A stretch of DNA of 56,029 nucleotides. It comes from an uncultured Verrucomicrobia subdivision 3 bacterium. GTDB taxonomy: Bacteria; Verrucomicrobiota; Verrucomicrobiia; Limisphaerales; UBA11358. The translations under genes were made by a program, and so were the position numbers. Positions within the stretch are counted from its first letter, which is position 1; each line of letters starts with the position of its first letter. The stretch covers positions 1 through 56,029 of the forward strand of contig CAISYZ010000162.1 of the NCBI GenBank assembly GCA_903889895.1. Direction: 5' to 3'. The notes under the pieces were generated by a model, which worked only from the letters and a program-made list of their open reading frames with translations, was not told the origin of the DNA and ran no database searches. Below, in pieces: positions 1 through 8,183 of the stretch.

Positions 1-246
1 GATGACGAGGCCGCCGTTGTCGGCGAATTGTTTCACGGCCTGCATCACGGGGCTGAACCGAGCGATCGCGCCGCAGCGCAGATAATCGCCGTAGCTGAAA
101 CCGCCGGGCACGATGACGCAGTCGGTGTCGCCGAGCGAGGCGTCCTTGTGCCAGACAAGGCGCGCGGAATGGCCGAAGTGCCGCACGGCGTGGACGGCGT
201 CCTGGTCGCAGTTGCTGGCGGGAAATTGTAAAACGGCAAAGTTCAT
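1..246 (-). CDS. purQ: Phosphoribosylformylglycinamidine synthase subunit PurQ (N-terminal part)
   Basis: PurQ is the glutamine amidotransferase subunit of FGAM synthase, supplying ammonia for the fourth step of purine biosynthesis in the cytoplasm. The gene runs off the left edge, so only the first 82 codons are visible. They read MNFAVLQFPASNCDQDAVHA and continue to VPGGFSYGDYLRCGAIAR, the conserved class-I amidotransferase N-terminus of this family; the nucleophile Cys lies beyond the edge. Start is the ATG whose complement is at 244-246. purS lies 86 bp upstream on the same strand, so a purS-purQ operon is likely, although a dispersed inverted repeat separates the two genes. Confidence 0.93.
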   Translation of the reverse strand, partial: MNFAVLQFPASNCDQDAVHAVRHFGHSARLVWHKDASLGDTDCVIVPGGFSYGDYLRCGAIARFSPVMQAVKQFADNGGLVI

Positions 247-256
247 AAACAATTTT

Positions 257-325
257 GCCACCGAGTCACCGAGACACAGAGAAAACCAATTCAGAAAATT
301 CTCTGCGCCTCTGCGCCTCTGCGGC
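257..325. repeat. Dispersed imperfect inverted repeat between purS and purQ
   Basis: The left arm is made of GAGTCACC/GAGACACAGAG words and the right arm of CTCTGCGCCTCTGCGCCTC words, which are roughly complementary (reverse complement GAGGCGCAGAGGCGCAGAG). The element can fold into a long hairpin in the purS-purQ spacer. Similar 'accgagacacagag' strings are scattered through intergenic DNA of many environmental bacteria (recalled, not checked). It is open in one frame but shows no coding signature. Confidence 0.6.
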
Positions 326-332
326 TAAAAAT

Positions 333-575
333 TCATTCGATCTCCAGTTTGTAATCTTCGATCACGGGATTGCTCAACAGCTTGTGCGCCGCGTCATTCA
401 ACGCTTTGCTCGCCGCCGCCTTGTCCGTGCCGGGCGCGAGGTCAATCTCGATGTATTTGCCGATATGGACGCCGGCGACGCCGGAGTAGCCCATGTGTTC
501 GAGGGCTTTTTTGACGGTGATGCCTTGCGGGTCAACGACCGCTTTCTTGGGGGTGATGATGATTTTAGCTTTCAT
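333..575 (-). CDS. purS: Phosphoribosylformylglycinamidine synthase subunit PurS
   Basis: PurS is the small subunit that bridges PurL and PurQ in the multi-subunit FGAM synthase of purine biosynthesis. The 80-residue product starts MKAKIIITPKKAVVDPQG, contains a central GVHIGKYIEIDL strand and ends NPVIEDYKLEIE, matching the usual PurS length (about 80) and fold. A longer open frame extends upstream, but the ATG at 573-575 is the only sensible start because the extension would overlap zwf. The gene precedes purQ and is transcribed divergently from zwf, with a 120-bp shared upstream region. Confidence 0.93.
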   Translation of the reverse strand: MKAKIIITPKKAVVDPQGITVKKALEHMGYSGVAGVHIGKYIEIDLAPGTDKAAASKALNDAAHKLLSNPVIEDYKLEIE

Positions 576-695
576 GCTCGCGCTCGAAAATTTTGCGGAA
601 ATTTTTCGCCGGAAGCGAGTGAAAAAGCTCCGGCATTTACCAGGCCGCGCACAAGCGGGTTGAATTTTTCGGCACGGTGCGCCATTGTTCACCCC

Positions 696-2258
696 ATGAG
701 TTATTCTGAACAACACGATGAGCCGACGGTTTGCAACCTCAGCGAGACGCGCAAACCGGTCGAACCGTGCACCATCGTCATCTTCGGTGCGAGCGGCGAC
801 CTGACGGCGCGCAAGCTGATTCCCGCGCTGTATCATCTGGCCAAGGACAAGCAGATGCCGCCGGCGTTCCGCATCATCGGCTTCGCGCGGCGCGAGAAGA
901 CGGATGAATCGTGGCGCGCGGAATTGCGCGCGGCGCTCGACCAGTTTTCACGCACGAAACCGGTGGACGAGCAGGTCTGGAAGGATTTTTCCGCGAAAAT
1001 ATTTTATTGCGTCTGCGATCTGACCGACGCGGCGGCGTATCAAAAATTGGAGCAACAACTGACTTCCTTCGGCAGCGCGCCGTTGCGGAAAAATCTTTTG
1101 TTTTATCTCGCCACGCAGCCCAGCCAGTTTGGCGCGGTCGTCGAACAATTGCACAACGCAAAGTTGTTGCACCGCGAAAACGGCGAACACGGCTGGCAGC
1201 GGCTGGTCGTCGAGAAACCCTTTGGCCACGACCTCGCGTCCGCGCACGCGCTGAACACCGAGCTGACGCGCTACGCGCACGAGTCGCAGGTCTGCCGCAT
1301 TGACCATTATCTCGGCAAGGAAACGGTGCAGAACATCCTGATGTTCCGTTTTTCCAACTCCATTTTCGAACGGCTCTGGAACCGCGAATCGGTGGATCAC
1401 ATCCAGCTCACTGTCAGCGAAAAGCTCGGCGTGGGCGAGCGCGGCGGCTATTACGAGGAGGCCGGCGCGCTGCGCGACATGGTGCAGAACCACATGCTGC
1501 AAGTGCTTTCGCTCATCGCGATGGAACCGCCGGTGTCGCTTGAGGCCGAATCCGTGCGCGACGAAAAAGTGAAGCTGCTGAAATCCATCCGCGCGCTCAC
1601 GCCGTCCGATGTCGCGAAGCAGGTCGTGCGCGGCCAATACTTCGCCGGCGCGGTGGACGGCCAGCCGCGTCCCGGCTACCGGCAGGAATCCAAGGTCAAT
1701 CCGGCTTCAAACGTGGAAACGTTTGTCGCGATGAAATTGTTGATTGATAACTGGCGCTGGAGCGGCGTGCCGTTTTATCTCCGCACCGGAAAGAATTTGC
1801 CGCAAAGCGCCAGCGAAGTGCGGATCCAATTCCGCCCGACGCCGAATGTTTTGTTTGCCGCGCAGTGCGGGGAAAAGCTCGACGCCAACGCGCTCACGTT
1901 GCGGCTCCAGCCGAACGAAGGCATTTCGCTGCACTTCAACGGCAAGGTTCCCGGCATCGGCACGAGCGTGCGACCGGTGCGGATGCACTTCAGCTACAAC
2001 GCCGAATTCGGCGCTTACACGCCCGAAGCCTACGAGCGGCTGCTGCTCGATGCCATCGTCGGCGACGCGACGCTCTTCATCCGCCGCGATGAAGTGGAGA
2101 CCGCGTGGCAGATTGTGGATTCCATCCGCGCTGGCTGGGAAGGCAAGGCGTTGACGAACCGCGAATTTTACGCCGCCGGCACCTGGGGGCCGATTGCGGC
2201 CGATGATTTGCTCGCACAATCCGGCCACGAATGGCACGAGCCGCAGGTCATTAAGTAG
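696..2258 (+). CDS. zwf: Glucose-6-phosphate 1-dehydrogenase
   Basis: This enzyme oxidises glucose 6-phosphate to 6-phosphogluconolactone with NADP, the entry step of the oxidative pentose phosphate pathway. The product has 520 residues, typical for bacterial Zwf. The nucleotide-binding motif GASGDLTARKL is at about residues 31-41, and the active-site signature RIDHYLGKE is near residue 202. The open frame extends 147 codons upstream, but that part overlaps the divergent purS and has no family similarity, so the ATG at 696 is chosen; no strong Shine-Dalgarno is visible. Two transketolases lie further right, so several pentose-phosphate enzymes sit in this region, though not in one operon. Confidence 0.95.
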   Translation: MSYSEQHDEPTVCNLSETRKPVEPCTIVIFGASGDLTARKLIPALYHLAKDKQMPPAFRIIGFARREKTDESWRAELRAALDQFSRTKPVDEQVWKDFSAKIFYCVCDLTDAAAYQKLEQQLTSFGSAPLRKNLLFYLATQPSQFGAVVEQLHNAKLLHRENGEHGWQRLVVEKPFGHDLASAHALNTELTRYAHESQVCRIDHYLGKETVQNILMFRFSNSIFERLWNRESVDHIQLTVSEKLGVGERGGYYEEAGALRDMVQNHMLQVLSLIAMEPPVSLEAESVRDEKVKLLKSIRALTPSDVAKQVVRGQYFAGAVDGQPRPGYRQESKVNPASNVETFVAMKLLIDNWRWSGVPFYLRTGKNLPQSASEVRIQFRPTPNVLFAAQCGEKLDANALTLRLQPNEGISLHFNGKVPGIGTSVRPVRMHFSYNAEFGAYTPEAYERLLLDAIVGDATLFIRRDEVETAWQIVDSIRAGWEGKALTNREFYAAGTWGPIAADDLLAQSGHEWHEPQVIK

Positions 2259-2262
2259 GATT

Positions 2263-2877
2263 GTGAAATTCAAATTACTGCTTTGCGGATTGTTTGTTCT
2301 GGTCATTTCGGCGACAGGTTTCGCCGAACCGTCCGCCACTGGTAAATCCAGTGCGTTGCAGAACGCCGTTATTCTCATCATCCGCCACGCTGAGAAGCCG
2401 GCTAGCGGATTTGGTTTGTCCGCCGCCGGTGAAATGCGCTCCAAAGCGTATGTGAATTATTTTAAAAATTTTACCAATACACTGGACGGATTGCCGTTGA
2501 AATTCAGCTACATCTTCGCGACCGCCGATTCCAAAGGCAGCCATCGCCCGCGCCTGACCGTTGAGCCGACCAGCCGGGCGCTTGGTCTTGCGGTTGACAG
2601 CCGGTTCAAGGACAAGGATTTTCAGGAGCTGGCCAACGAGATCCGTTTCAAGCCGCACGGTCAGGCGATTTTGATTGCGTGGCATCACGGCGAAATTCCC
2701 GCGCTGGTGCGCGCGCTCGGCGCCGATCCGGAAACGGTCATTCCGAATGCAAAGTGGCCGGAAGACATTTTCGGCTGGGTCATCGAATTGCGCTTCAATG
2801 CCGCTGGTCAGTTGGTTGAAGCCCGGCGCATCAATGAAAATCTGATGCCGGATGATTCGAACCGGATTTCCGAATGA
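2263..2877 (+). CDS. Secreted histidine phosphatase family protein
   Basis: The product has 204 residues and starts at a GTG four bases after the zwf stop, so translation is probably coupled. Residues 1-21 form a signal peptide (KFKLLLCGLFVLVISATGFA, then EPS). The mature part has the histidine-phosphatase signature ILIIRHAEKP with the phospho-acceptor His, the SHRPRLTVEP element carrying a conserved Arg, and a second catalytic His in WHHGEIPALVRAL. Members hydrolyse phospho-monoesters; the substrate cannot be told. Export to the periplasm is inferred from the signal peptide. An in-frame upstream start inside zwf is less likely because it would bury the signal peptide. Confidence 0.8.
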   Translation: MKFKLLLCGLFVLVISATGFAEPSATGKSSALQNAVILIIRHAEKPASGFGLSAAGEMRSKAYVNYFKNFTNTLDGLPLKFSYIFATADSKGSHRPRLTVEPTSRALGLAVDSRFKDKDFQELANEIRFKPHGQAILIAWHHGEIPALVRALGADPETVIPNAKWPEDIFGWVIELRFNAAGQLVEARRINENLMPDDSNRISE

Positions 2878-3150
2878 CCGGCGGAAAAACTTCGGCTGTT
2901 TTTCCATTTGCGAAGCCTGACCAGTCGCTTCTGACGTCAAGTGTGTAAAAAACTTTGACAGAAATGTCCGGTTTCCAGCCAGACCTTGAGCGGGAAAGAA
3001 ATTATTTCATGGTTAAGTCTTTTTTTAACTTGTAACCAAACGGTTAATTAGGTATCTATCTAAGTGTCGGTGCGTTAAAGTTTTTTGAAAATAGTTTGAA
3101 CCTTTTTTCTGGCCCCAGCGTCAGAGGATTAGTTATTTGAAAGTTTCGCT

Positions 3151-3300
3151 GTCCGTTTAGGGTTGGCATAGAGGTTTTGCTTGCGGTGCGGCTCGGACAG
3201 CGACCCCAAGTTGGTCGCATCGCCCTTCTGAGCGCCTGGGTGAAGGCGTATTTAACCTCATCACCGCAAAGGCCGGACGCAAGTCCGGCCTTTCGCTTTT
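3151..3300 (+). ncRNA. Candidate structured RNA or leader upstream of accA
   Basis: The 481 bases between the phosphatase gene and accA hold no convincing ORF, but from about 3151 they are rich in complementary segments. GCGACC (3200-3205) pairs with GGTCGC (3213-3218). GCTCGGA (3191-3197) pairs with TCTGAGC (3227-3233). GCCT (3234-3237) pairs with AGGC (3244-3247). Two further pairings cross each other: GAGGTT (3171-3176) with AACCTC (3254-3259), and TTGCGGTG (3181-3188) with CACCGCAA (3262-3269). They could be alternatives or a pseudoknot. An intrinsic terminator follows directly. It may be an independent small RNA or a cis-regulatory leader of accA. I do not recognise the family; 2878-3150 shows only AT-rich sequence. 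Confidence 0.5.
3268..3296 (+). terminator. Intrinsic terminator 60 bp before accA
   Basis: A near-perfect stem AAAGGCCGGAC / GTCCGGCCTTT closes on a GCAA-type loop and is followed by a T-rich tract (TTTCGCTTTT). It ends the candidate structured RNA and lies upstream of the accA start, so it either terminates an independent RNA or attenuates accA. Confidence 0.85.
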
Positions 3301-3358
3301 AGCCTTGGCCAGAATTCCGCATTGATTACACGGCTGCAGCCATTAAAATTCCCAACGC

Positions 3359-4378
3359 ATGAAACACCGGCTCGACTTCGAAAAGCCCATACTCGAACTG
3401 CAGTCCAAGCTAGAAGAACTCCGCGCGCATCCGGAGAAACACTCGCTGGGCATCAGTTTTGAAGAGGAAATCCTCATCATTGAAAAAAAGATTGAGGAAA
3501 CGCGCCGGCAGATTTTTCTTAACCTGACGCCTTGGCAGCGCGTCCAACTGGCGCGTCATCCGAAGCGGCCCTACACGCTCGATTATTTTTCCAAGGCGTT
3601 CACGGATTTTCAGGAACTGCACGGCGACCGCCTTTACGCCGATGACCACGCGATGGTTTGCGGCTTTGCCATGCTCGGTGAACACCGCGTCCTTGTCATC
3701 GGCACCCAGAAGGGGCGCGATACCAAGGAGAATATTCTGCGTAACTTCGGTTCCGCGCATCCCGAAGGCTACCGCAAGGCGCTCCGCCTAATGCGGCTGG
3801 CGAATAAATTCGGCCTGCCCATCATCACGCTGATTGACACCGCCGGCGCGTATCCTGGCGTCGGCGCGGAGGAACGCCACATCGCCGAAGCCATCGCCGT
3901 CAACCTGCGCGAAATGACCTTGCTCGAAGTGCCGATCATCACCGCCGTCATCGGCGAAGGCGGTTCCGGCGGCGCGCTCGGCATCGGCGTGGCCGACCGC
4001 GTTTTGATTCTGGAAAACGCGTATTACTCCGTCATCAGCCCGGAAGGCTGCGCGGCAATTTTATGGAAAGACCGCGCGAACGCGGCCAAGGCTGCCGCCG
4101 CGTTGCGCATCACGGCGAAGGATTTGCTCGAACTCAAGCTGGTGGATGAAATCATCCCCGAACCGCTCGGCGGCGCGCACACTGACCTTGGCCAGACCGC
4201 CGAGAATCTTAAGGCCGCCTTGCTGAAACATCTCGCCGAAGTGCAGGCCTTGCCGACGGCGGAGCGTTTGAAGAAGCGCTACGAAAAATTCCGCGCCCAC
4301 GGCCATTTTACCGAGAAAGCCAATGACGCGGCACAAATGAAGCCACCGCGGAATGCGGAAACCGCCGTCACCGCCTGA
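3359..4378 (+). CDS. accA: Acetyl-CoA carboxylase carboxyltransferase subunit alpha
   Basis: AccA pairs with AccD to move the carboxyl group from carboxy-biotin to acetyl-CoA, making malonyl-CoA for fatty acid synthesis. The product has 339 residues, close to the usual 320. It shows the N-terminal helical segment (LDFEKPILELQSKLEEL), then RPYTLDYF, the crotonase-fold core with GTQKGRDTKENI, LIDTAGAYPGVGAEERHIAEAIA and GEGGSGGALGIGVADRVLILEN, and the YSVISPEGCAAILWKD motif. The ATG at 3359 agrees with the family N-terminus. A terminated, structured leader precedes it. manA begins 2 bp after the stop, so the two are probably co-transcribed. Confidence 0.96.
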   Translation: MKHRLDFEKPILELQSKLEELRAHPEKHSLGISFEEEILIIEKKIEETRRQIFLNLTPWQRVQLARHPKRPYTLDYFSKAFTDFQELHGDRLYADDHAMVCGFAMLGEHRVLVIGTQKGRDTKENILRNFGSAHPEGYRKALRLMRLANKFGLPIITLIDTAGAYPGVGAEERHIAEAIAVNLREMTLLEVPIITAVIGEGGSGGALGIGVADRVLILENAYYSVISPEGCAAILWKDRANAAKAAAALRITAKDLLELKLVDEIIPEPLGGAHTDLGQTAENLKAALLKHLAEVQALPTAERLKKRYEKFRAHGHFTEKANDAAQMKPPRNAETAVTA

Positions 4379-4380
4379 CC

Positions 4381-5361
4381 ATGCTTTACCCTTTTGTCTT
4401 TAAACCGATCTTCAAAGATCGCATCTGGGGCGGGCATGAACTCGCAAGGCTTTACGCCAAAAAAATTCCTGCGGGCCAGCCCATAGGTGAATCTTGGGAA
4501 ATTTCCGACCGGCCGGGCGATGCCAGCATCATTGCCAGTGGCCCGCTCGCTGGCAAAGATTTGCGCTGGCTCATGGAAAATCATGCGGCAGAAATTCTCG
4601 GCGACGCCAAGCCGGCGGCGGTCGGCCGCTTCCCGCTGCTTTGCAAAATTCTCGATGCGCGCGAAAAATTGTCGCTGCAAGTCCATCCGCCGGCCAACAA
4701 GGCAAGGGAATTGAAGGGCGAACCCAAGACCGAAATGTGGTTTATCGCTGATGCGGCGGCGGACGCGAGCCTGTATGTTGGCCTCAAGCGGGGCGTAACG
4801 CGCGCGGAATTTGAGCGGAAAATTTCCGACGGCAGCGTGGCCGATTGTTTTCATCGGATACCAGTGAAGGCTGGTGACACGATGTTTCTGCCAAGTGGCC
4901 GCGTCCATGCGATTGGCGATGGTTTGGTGATTTTTGAAATTCAGCAAAACTCTGACACGACCTACCGCGTGTTCGACTGGAACCGCGTCGGCCTCGACGG
5001 CCAGCCGCGCGAGCTGCATATTGCGCAATCTCTCGCGAGCATTGATTTCAATGACTTTGAGCCGAAGCTGGTGCCGGCAAACTACCGCCAGGGACCGAGT
5101 TTCAAATTCCGCCAGCTGGTGGAAGATCCGCTGTTCAACGTGCAGGAAATGGTTTTTGAAAATGCGGGTTCCGTGAAGCTGGCCGGCCAATATCTGCGGA
5201 TCATCGCCGCCATCCAAGGCGCGGCGACCATCGCCGACGCCGATAGCGGAATCGCTGCACATTTAAAGGCGGGGGATTTTTGCCTGCTTCCCGCGAGCTT
5301 GAAAAATGTCGAAATCAAGGCGGCAGCAAACACGTCATTCCTCGTTACCGAGGCGAACTAA
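4381..5361 (+). CDS. manA: Mannose-6-phosphate isomerase, class I
   Basis: The enzyme interconverts fructose 6-phosphate and mannose 6-phosphate, feeding mannose use or GDP-mannose synthesis. The 326-residue product starts MLYPFVFKPIFKDRIWGG, the standard opening of the short class-I family. It carries the zinc-site segments LSLQVHPP and KTEMWFI, the PSGRVHAIG loop and EIQQNSDTTYRVFDWNR. A cupin-like C-terminal half follows. The gene starts 2 bp downstream of accA and ends 2 bp from the convergent small gene at 5364. Confidence 0.92.
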   Translation: MLYPFVFKPIFKDRIWGGHELARLYAKKIPAGQPIGESWEISDRPGDASIIASGPLAGKDLRWLMENHAAEILGDAKPAAVGRFPLLCKILDAREKLSLQVHPPANKARELKGEPKTEMWFIADAAADASLYVGLKRGVTRAEFERKISDGSVADCFHRIPVKAGDTMFLPSGRVHAIGDGLVIFEIQQNSDTTYRVFDWNRVGLDGQPRELHIAQSLASIDFNDFEPKLVPANYRQGPSFKFRQLVEDPLFNVQEMVFENAGSVKLAGQYLRIIAAIQGAATIADADSGIAAHLKAGDFCLLPASLKNVEIKAAANTSFLVTEAN

Positions 5362-5363
5362 AT

Positions 5364-5585
5364 TCACCAGAGAATTTTCGGCGAGGATTTATTGCCGGCA
5401 ATTGGTCCACGTAATTCTGCCAGCTCAGTTTTGAACCACTGGCGGAATTTTTCATAGAAGCCAGCCGGCGGATTTTCGCCGCCAGTAGGTTGGCTGATTT
5501 CCGCGCGAATTTTTTCTTCACGGGCGACCGCCCAGCGCCGATAGCCATCCGCAACAAACTGAGTTTTGGTCTTCCTCAGTTCCAT
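5364..5585 (-). CDS. Small hypothetical protein downstream of algH
   Basis: The product has 73 residues, is charged, and contains no signal peptide or membrane segment. It starts MELRKTKTQFVADGYRRWAV and is rich in Arg, Lys and Glu. The ATG overlaps the last codons of algH in another frame (10-base overlap), suggesting translational coupling. I do not recognise the family. It could be a small helical partner encoded with AlgH, or a non-conserved ORF. The longer open frame reaching 5714 is rejected because it overlaps algH. Confidence 0.5.
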   Translation of the reverse strand: MELRKTKTQFVADGYRRWAVAREEKIRAEISQPTGGENPPAGFYEKFRQWFKTELAELRGPIAGNKSSPKILW

Positions 5586-6139
5586 GACAAATCCTCCGGC
5601 GTTTGCGCGAGCAGCTTGTTTTTCCAGCCGCCCTTGCGTTGCAAAACTTTTTGCCAGAGCTGTTCCGGCGGCGTTTCGAAAACCAGTTCTAGCGACGCGG
5701 GAAACGTCAGCCAAGATTTCCGTTTCATTTCGCTTTCCAACTGGCCGGGACTCCAGCCGGAGTAACCAGCAAACATCCGCACTTGTTTTGTCGCGGAAAA
5801 ACTTTCGCTCAGTTCGAGCAAATCGTCGAGTGAATGACCCAGCGCGAGGTTTGGTATCACGTCAGCTTCGGGAATGAAACTGTCCGTGTGCAGGTAGCTC
5901 AACGCGCCGGGCTGCACCGGCCCGCCGAGGTAGAGCGGCGCGGCCTTGAGCGTCTCCGGCAGGTCGGCGATGATCAGGTCGCCGACGGTCTTGCCCACGG
6001 TGCGGTTGAGAACGAGGCCGAACGCGCCTTCGGCGTCATGTTTGCAGATGAGCAGGACGGTGTGTTGGAAAAATGAACCGCCAAGCCGCCCGCTATCGAG
6101 CAGCAGCTGCCCCTGCAAGGATTTTCGTTTGTCGGCCAT
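5576..6139 (-). CDS. algH: YqgE/AlgH family protein
   Basis: The 187-residue product matches the YqgE/AlgH (DUF179) family in length and sequence: GQLLLDSGRLGGSFFQHTVL at the N-terminus, GAFGLVLNRTVGKTVGDL, the LYLGGPVQPGALSYLHT segment and RMFAGYSGWSPGQLESEM. AlgH was first linked to alginate regulation in Pseudomonas, but its biochemical role is unsettled. The ATG at 6139 is preferred over an upstream TTG seven codons earlier because it starts MADKRKSLQG like other members. The gene lies downstream of a transketolase terminator and therefore probably has its own promoter. Confidence 0.9.
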   Translation of the reverse strand: MADKRKSLQGQLLLDSGRLGGSFFQHTVLLICKHDAEGAFGLVLNRTVGKTVGDLIIADLPETLKAAPLYLGGPVQPGALSYLHTDSFIPEADVIPNLALGHSLDDLLELSESFSATKQVRMFAGYSGWSPGQLESEMKRKSWLTFPASLELVFETPPEQLWQKVLQRKGGWKNKLLAQTPEDLSWN

Positions 6140-6174
6140 CGCGAGAGAAATGTGCCTCAAGTTTACGCCGCTGG

Positions 6175-6211
6175 CAAAAAAGAAAAAACGCGGAGAATTG
6201 CTTCTCCGCGT
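6175..6211 (-). terminator. Intrinsic terminator after transketolase
   Basis: On the minus strand a perfect 10-bp stem ACGCGGAGAA / TTCTCCGCGT with a 4-base loop (6188-6211) is followed by T6-C-T6. It ends the transketolase transcript 23 bp after the stop at 6234. Confidence 0.9.
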
Positions 6212-6233
6212 GTTCTGAATTTTTGAAAGGCGA

Positions 6234-8066
6234 TTACAGCGACTTGACCTTCTTCACAATCGCCGCCGCGTCGATGCCGAATGCCGCCATCAATTCCGCC
6301 GCGTGGCCGGAACGGGGCAGGCCATTGACCGCGAGCTTGTGCACCTTGATTCCTTCGCTGGACAATTCGCCGGCGACTGCGTCACCAAGGCCGCCTTCGG
6401 GATAATGATCTTCCACCGTGATGACTGTGTTGCCGGTTTTTTTCGCGGCGGCGAGAATGACATCCTTCGCGAGCGGCTTCACGCTATAAGCGTCAATGAC
6501 GGTGACGGTGACGCCTTCGGCCTTCAAAATATCAGCGGCTTTCAACGCTTCAAACAAAGTGACGCCCGCGCTGACGATGGTGACCTTGGTGCCTTCGCGC
6601 AGCACTTTTGCGCCGCCGATGGGAAATTTTTCATCGTTGCCGTAAATGACCGGCGTTTTCGGGCGCGAGGTGCGCAGAAACTGGATGCCGCGTGTCTTGG
6701 CCATTTCTTCCAAAAGTTTTTCCGTGGCAACGGCGTCTGCCGGATAAAGCACCGAACTGCCTTGGACGGCGCGCATCATGGCGATGTCTTCCAGCGCCAT
6801 CTGCGACGGTCCGTCCTCGCCGATGCTGATACCGACATGCGAACCGACAAGTTTCAGGTTTGCCGTTGAAATGCCGGCGACGCGAATCTGGTCGGCGGCG
6901 CGGGTGAAAAACGTCGCGAACGTCGAGGCGAACGGCACGTGCCCGCGCGTGCCGAAACCGACGGCGACGGCAACGAGATTTTGTTCCGCGATGAAACATT
7001 CCGTGGAACGTTCCGGAAATTTCTTGAAGAATTTGTCGGCGAACGTGGAGTTTTTCGTGTCGCCGTCCAACGCGTTGATTCGCTGGTCGGCCTCGCCGAG
7101 GCGAGCCAGTGCCGTGCCGTAGGCTTCGCGGGTGGCGATTTGGTCGCCGAGCTTGTAGCTGATGGCTGCATAGCTCGCGGGTGCCGCGAGATTCGGCGCG
7201 GGCAGGGCAGTTGGCGCGGGGATTGCAACGCCAAGGCCGGATTTGGCGCTGGGCTGAAGTTCAGCAATGGCCTGCGCGGCTTCTTCCTTGTTTAACGGCT
7301 TGCCGTGCCAGCCGTCTTTATCCTGCAAGAATGAAACGCTGGCACCTTTGTAGGTTTTGGCAATGATGGCAAGCGGGCGTTCGTCGAGACCGACACCGCT
7401 CAAGACTTCCATGATTTCTTCCATGTCGTGGCCGTCGTCGAGCGTTTCAACGCGCCAGCCGAAGGCTTCAAAACGTTTGACGTAAATATTGATGTCATGA
7501 CCGAACATCGTCGCCTGACTTTGGCCAAGGCGGTTCGCGTCAACGATGGCAATGAGATTGCTCAATTTGTAAAAGCCCGCGAGGTTTGCGGCTTCCCACA
7601 CGGCACCTTCGGCGATTTCACCGTCGCCGAGGAGAACGTAAGTGTTGTAGTCGAGCTTATCTTGCTTGGCCGCGAGCGCCATGCCGACGCCAACACCGAG
7701 ACCCTGGCCGAGCGAACCCGTCGCCACATCGGCGAACGCGAGGCGCGGCGTGGGATGACCTTCGAGGTCGTTGCCGAACTGGCGCAGCTTGGCGAGTTCC
7801 GCGACGGGCACAAAACCGTTTTCCGCCCACGCGGCGTAAAGCAGCGGCGCAGCGTGGCCTTTGGAGAGAATGAAGCGGTCGTTGTTGTAAAAATGCGGGT
7901 TCTTCGCGTCATACTTCATGTGGCCGAAGAACAGTGCGGCGACGACATCCGCTGCCGAAAGGCAGGAAGTCGGGTGGCCGCTACCCGCCGCCGTGGTGGC
8001 GGTGATGGAGTGGATGCGCAACTGGTTGGCGATGCCCTTCAACAATTCGATGTCAGTCTCAATCAT
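6234..8066 (-). CDS. tkt: Transketolase
   Basis: Transketolase moves two-carbon ketol units between sugar phosphates in the non-oxidative pentose phosphate pathway, using thiamine diphosphate (TPP). The 610-residue product is of the shorter type (about 620). Visible residues include the His of SGHPTS (H31), the His of LSKGHAAP (H71), the TPP/Mg motif GDG at 147-149 with the matching Asn in IVDANR, the pyrimidine-domain Glu in IAEQNLVAVAVGFG, and SHVGISIGEDGPSQMALED. The ATG at 8066 is chosen; the frame extends upstream only 15 codons without similarity. A second, divergent transketolase lies 117 bp upstream on the same strand. Confidence 0.93.
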   Translation of the reverse strand: MIETDIELLKGIANQLRIHSITATTAAGSGHPTSCLSAADVVAALFFGHMKYDAKNPHFYNNDRFILSKGHAAPLLYAAWAENGFVPVAELAKLRQFGNDLEGHPTPRLAFADVATGSLGQGLGVGVGMALAAKQDKLDYNTYVLLGDGEIAEGAVWEAANLAGFYKLSNLIAIVDANRLGQSQATMFGHDINIYVKRFEAFGWRVETLDDGHDMEEIMEVLSGVGLDERPLAIIAKTYKGASVSFLQDKDGWHGKPLNKEEAAQAIAELQPSAKSGLGVAIPAPTALPAPNLAAPASYAAISYKLGDQIATREAYGTALARLGEADQRINALDGDTKNSTFADKFFKKFPERSTECFIAEQNLVAVAVGFGTRGHVPFASTFATFFTRAADQIRVAGISTANLKLVGSHVGISIGEDGPSQMALEDIAMMRAVQGSSVLYPADAVATEKLLEEMAKTRGIQFLRTSRPKTPVIYGNDEKFPIGGAKVLREGTKVTIVSAGVTLFEALKAADILKAEGVTVTVIDAYSVKPLAKDVILAAAKKTGNTVITVEDHYPEGGLGDAVAGELSSEGIKVHKLAVNGLPRSGHAAELMAAFGIDAAAIVKKVKSL

Positions 8067-8130
8067 AATTTTTAAGAACGGAGAGGTTAGCCGACGCGCG
8101 TTCAAAGCCAAGACGGAAATGGGAAATGAA

Positions 8131-8160
8131 AAGCCCGTGTGCCTTGCGACACGCGGGCTT
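8131..8160 (-). terminator. Hairpin downstream of the second transketolase
   Basis: AAGCCCGTGT (8131-8140) and ACACGCGGGCTT (8149-8160) form a stem with one bulged base on the minus strand, 23 bp after the stop of the gene ending at 8184. The following bases are only moderately T-rich, so this may be a weak terminator or a processing hairpin between the two transketolase genes. Confidence 0.5.
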
Positions 8161-8183
8161 GAGCGGGATTTAATTTGGGGAAA

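Noticed and set aside
255-695. 147-codon upstream extension of zwf
   Set aside because: It overlaps the divergent purS gene and the dispersed repeat and has no Zwf similarity.
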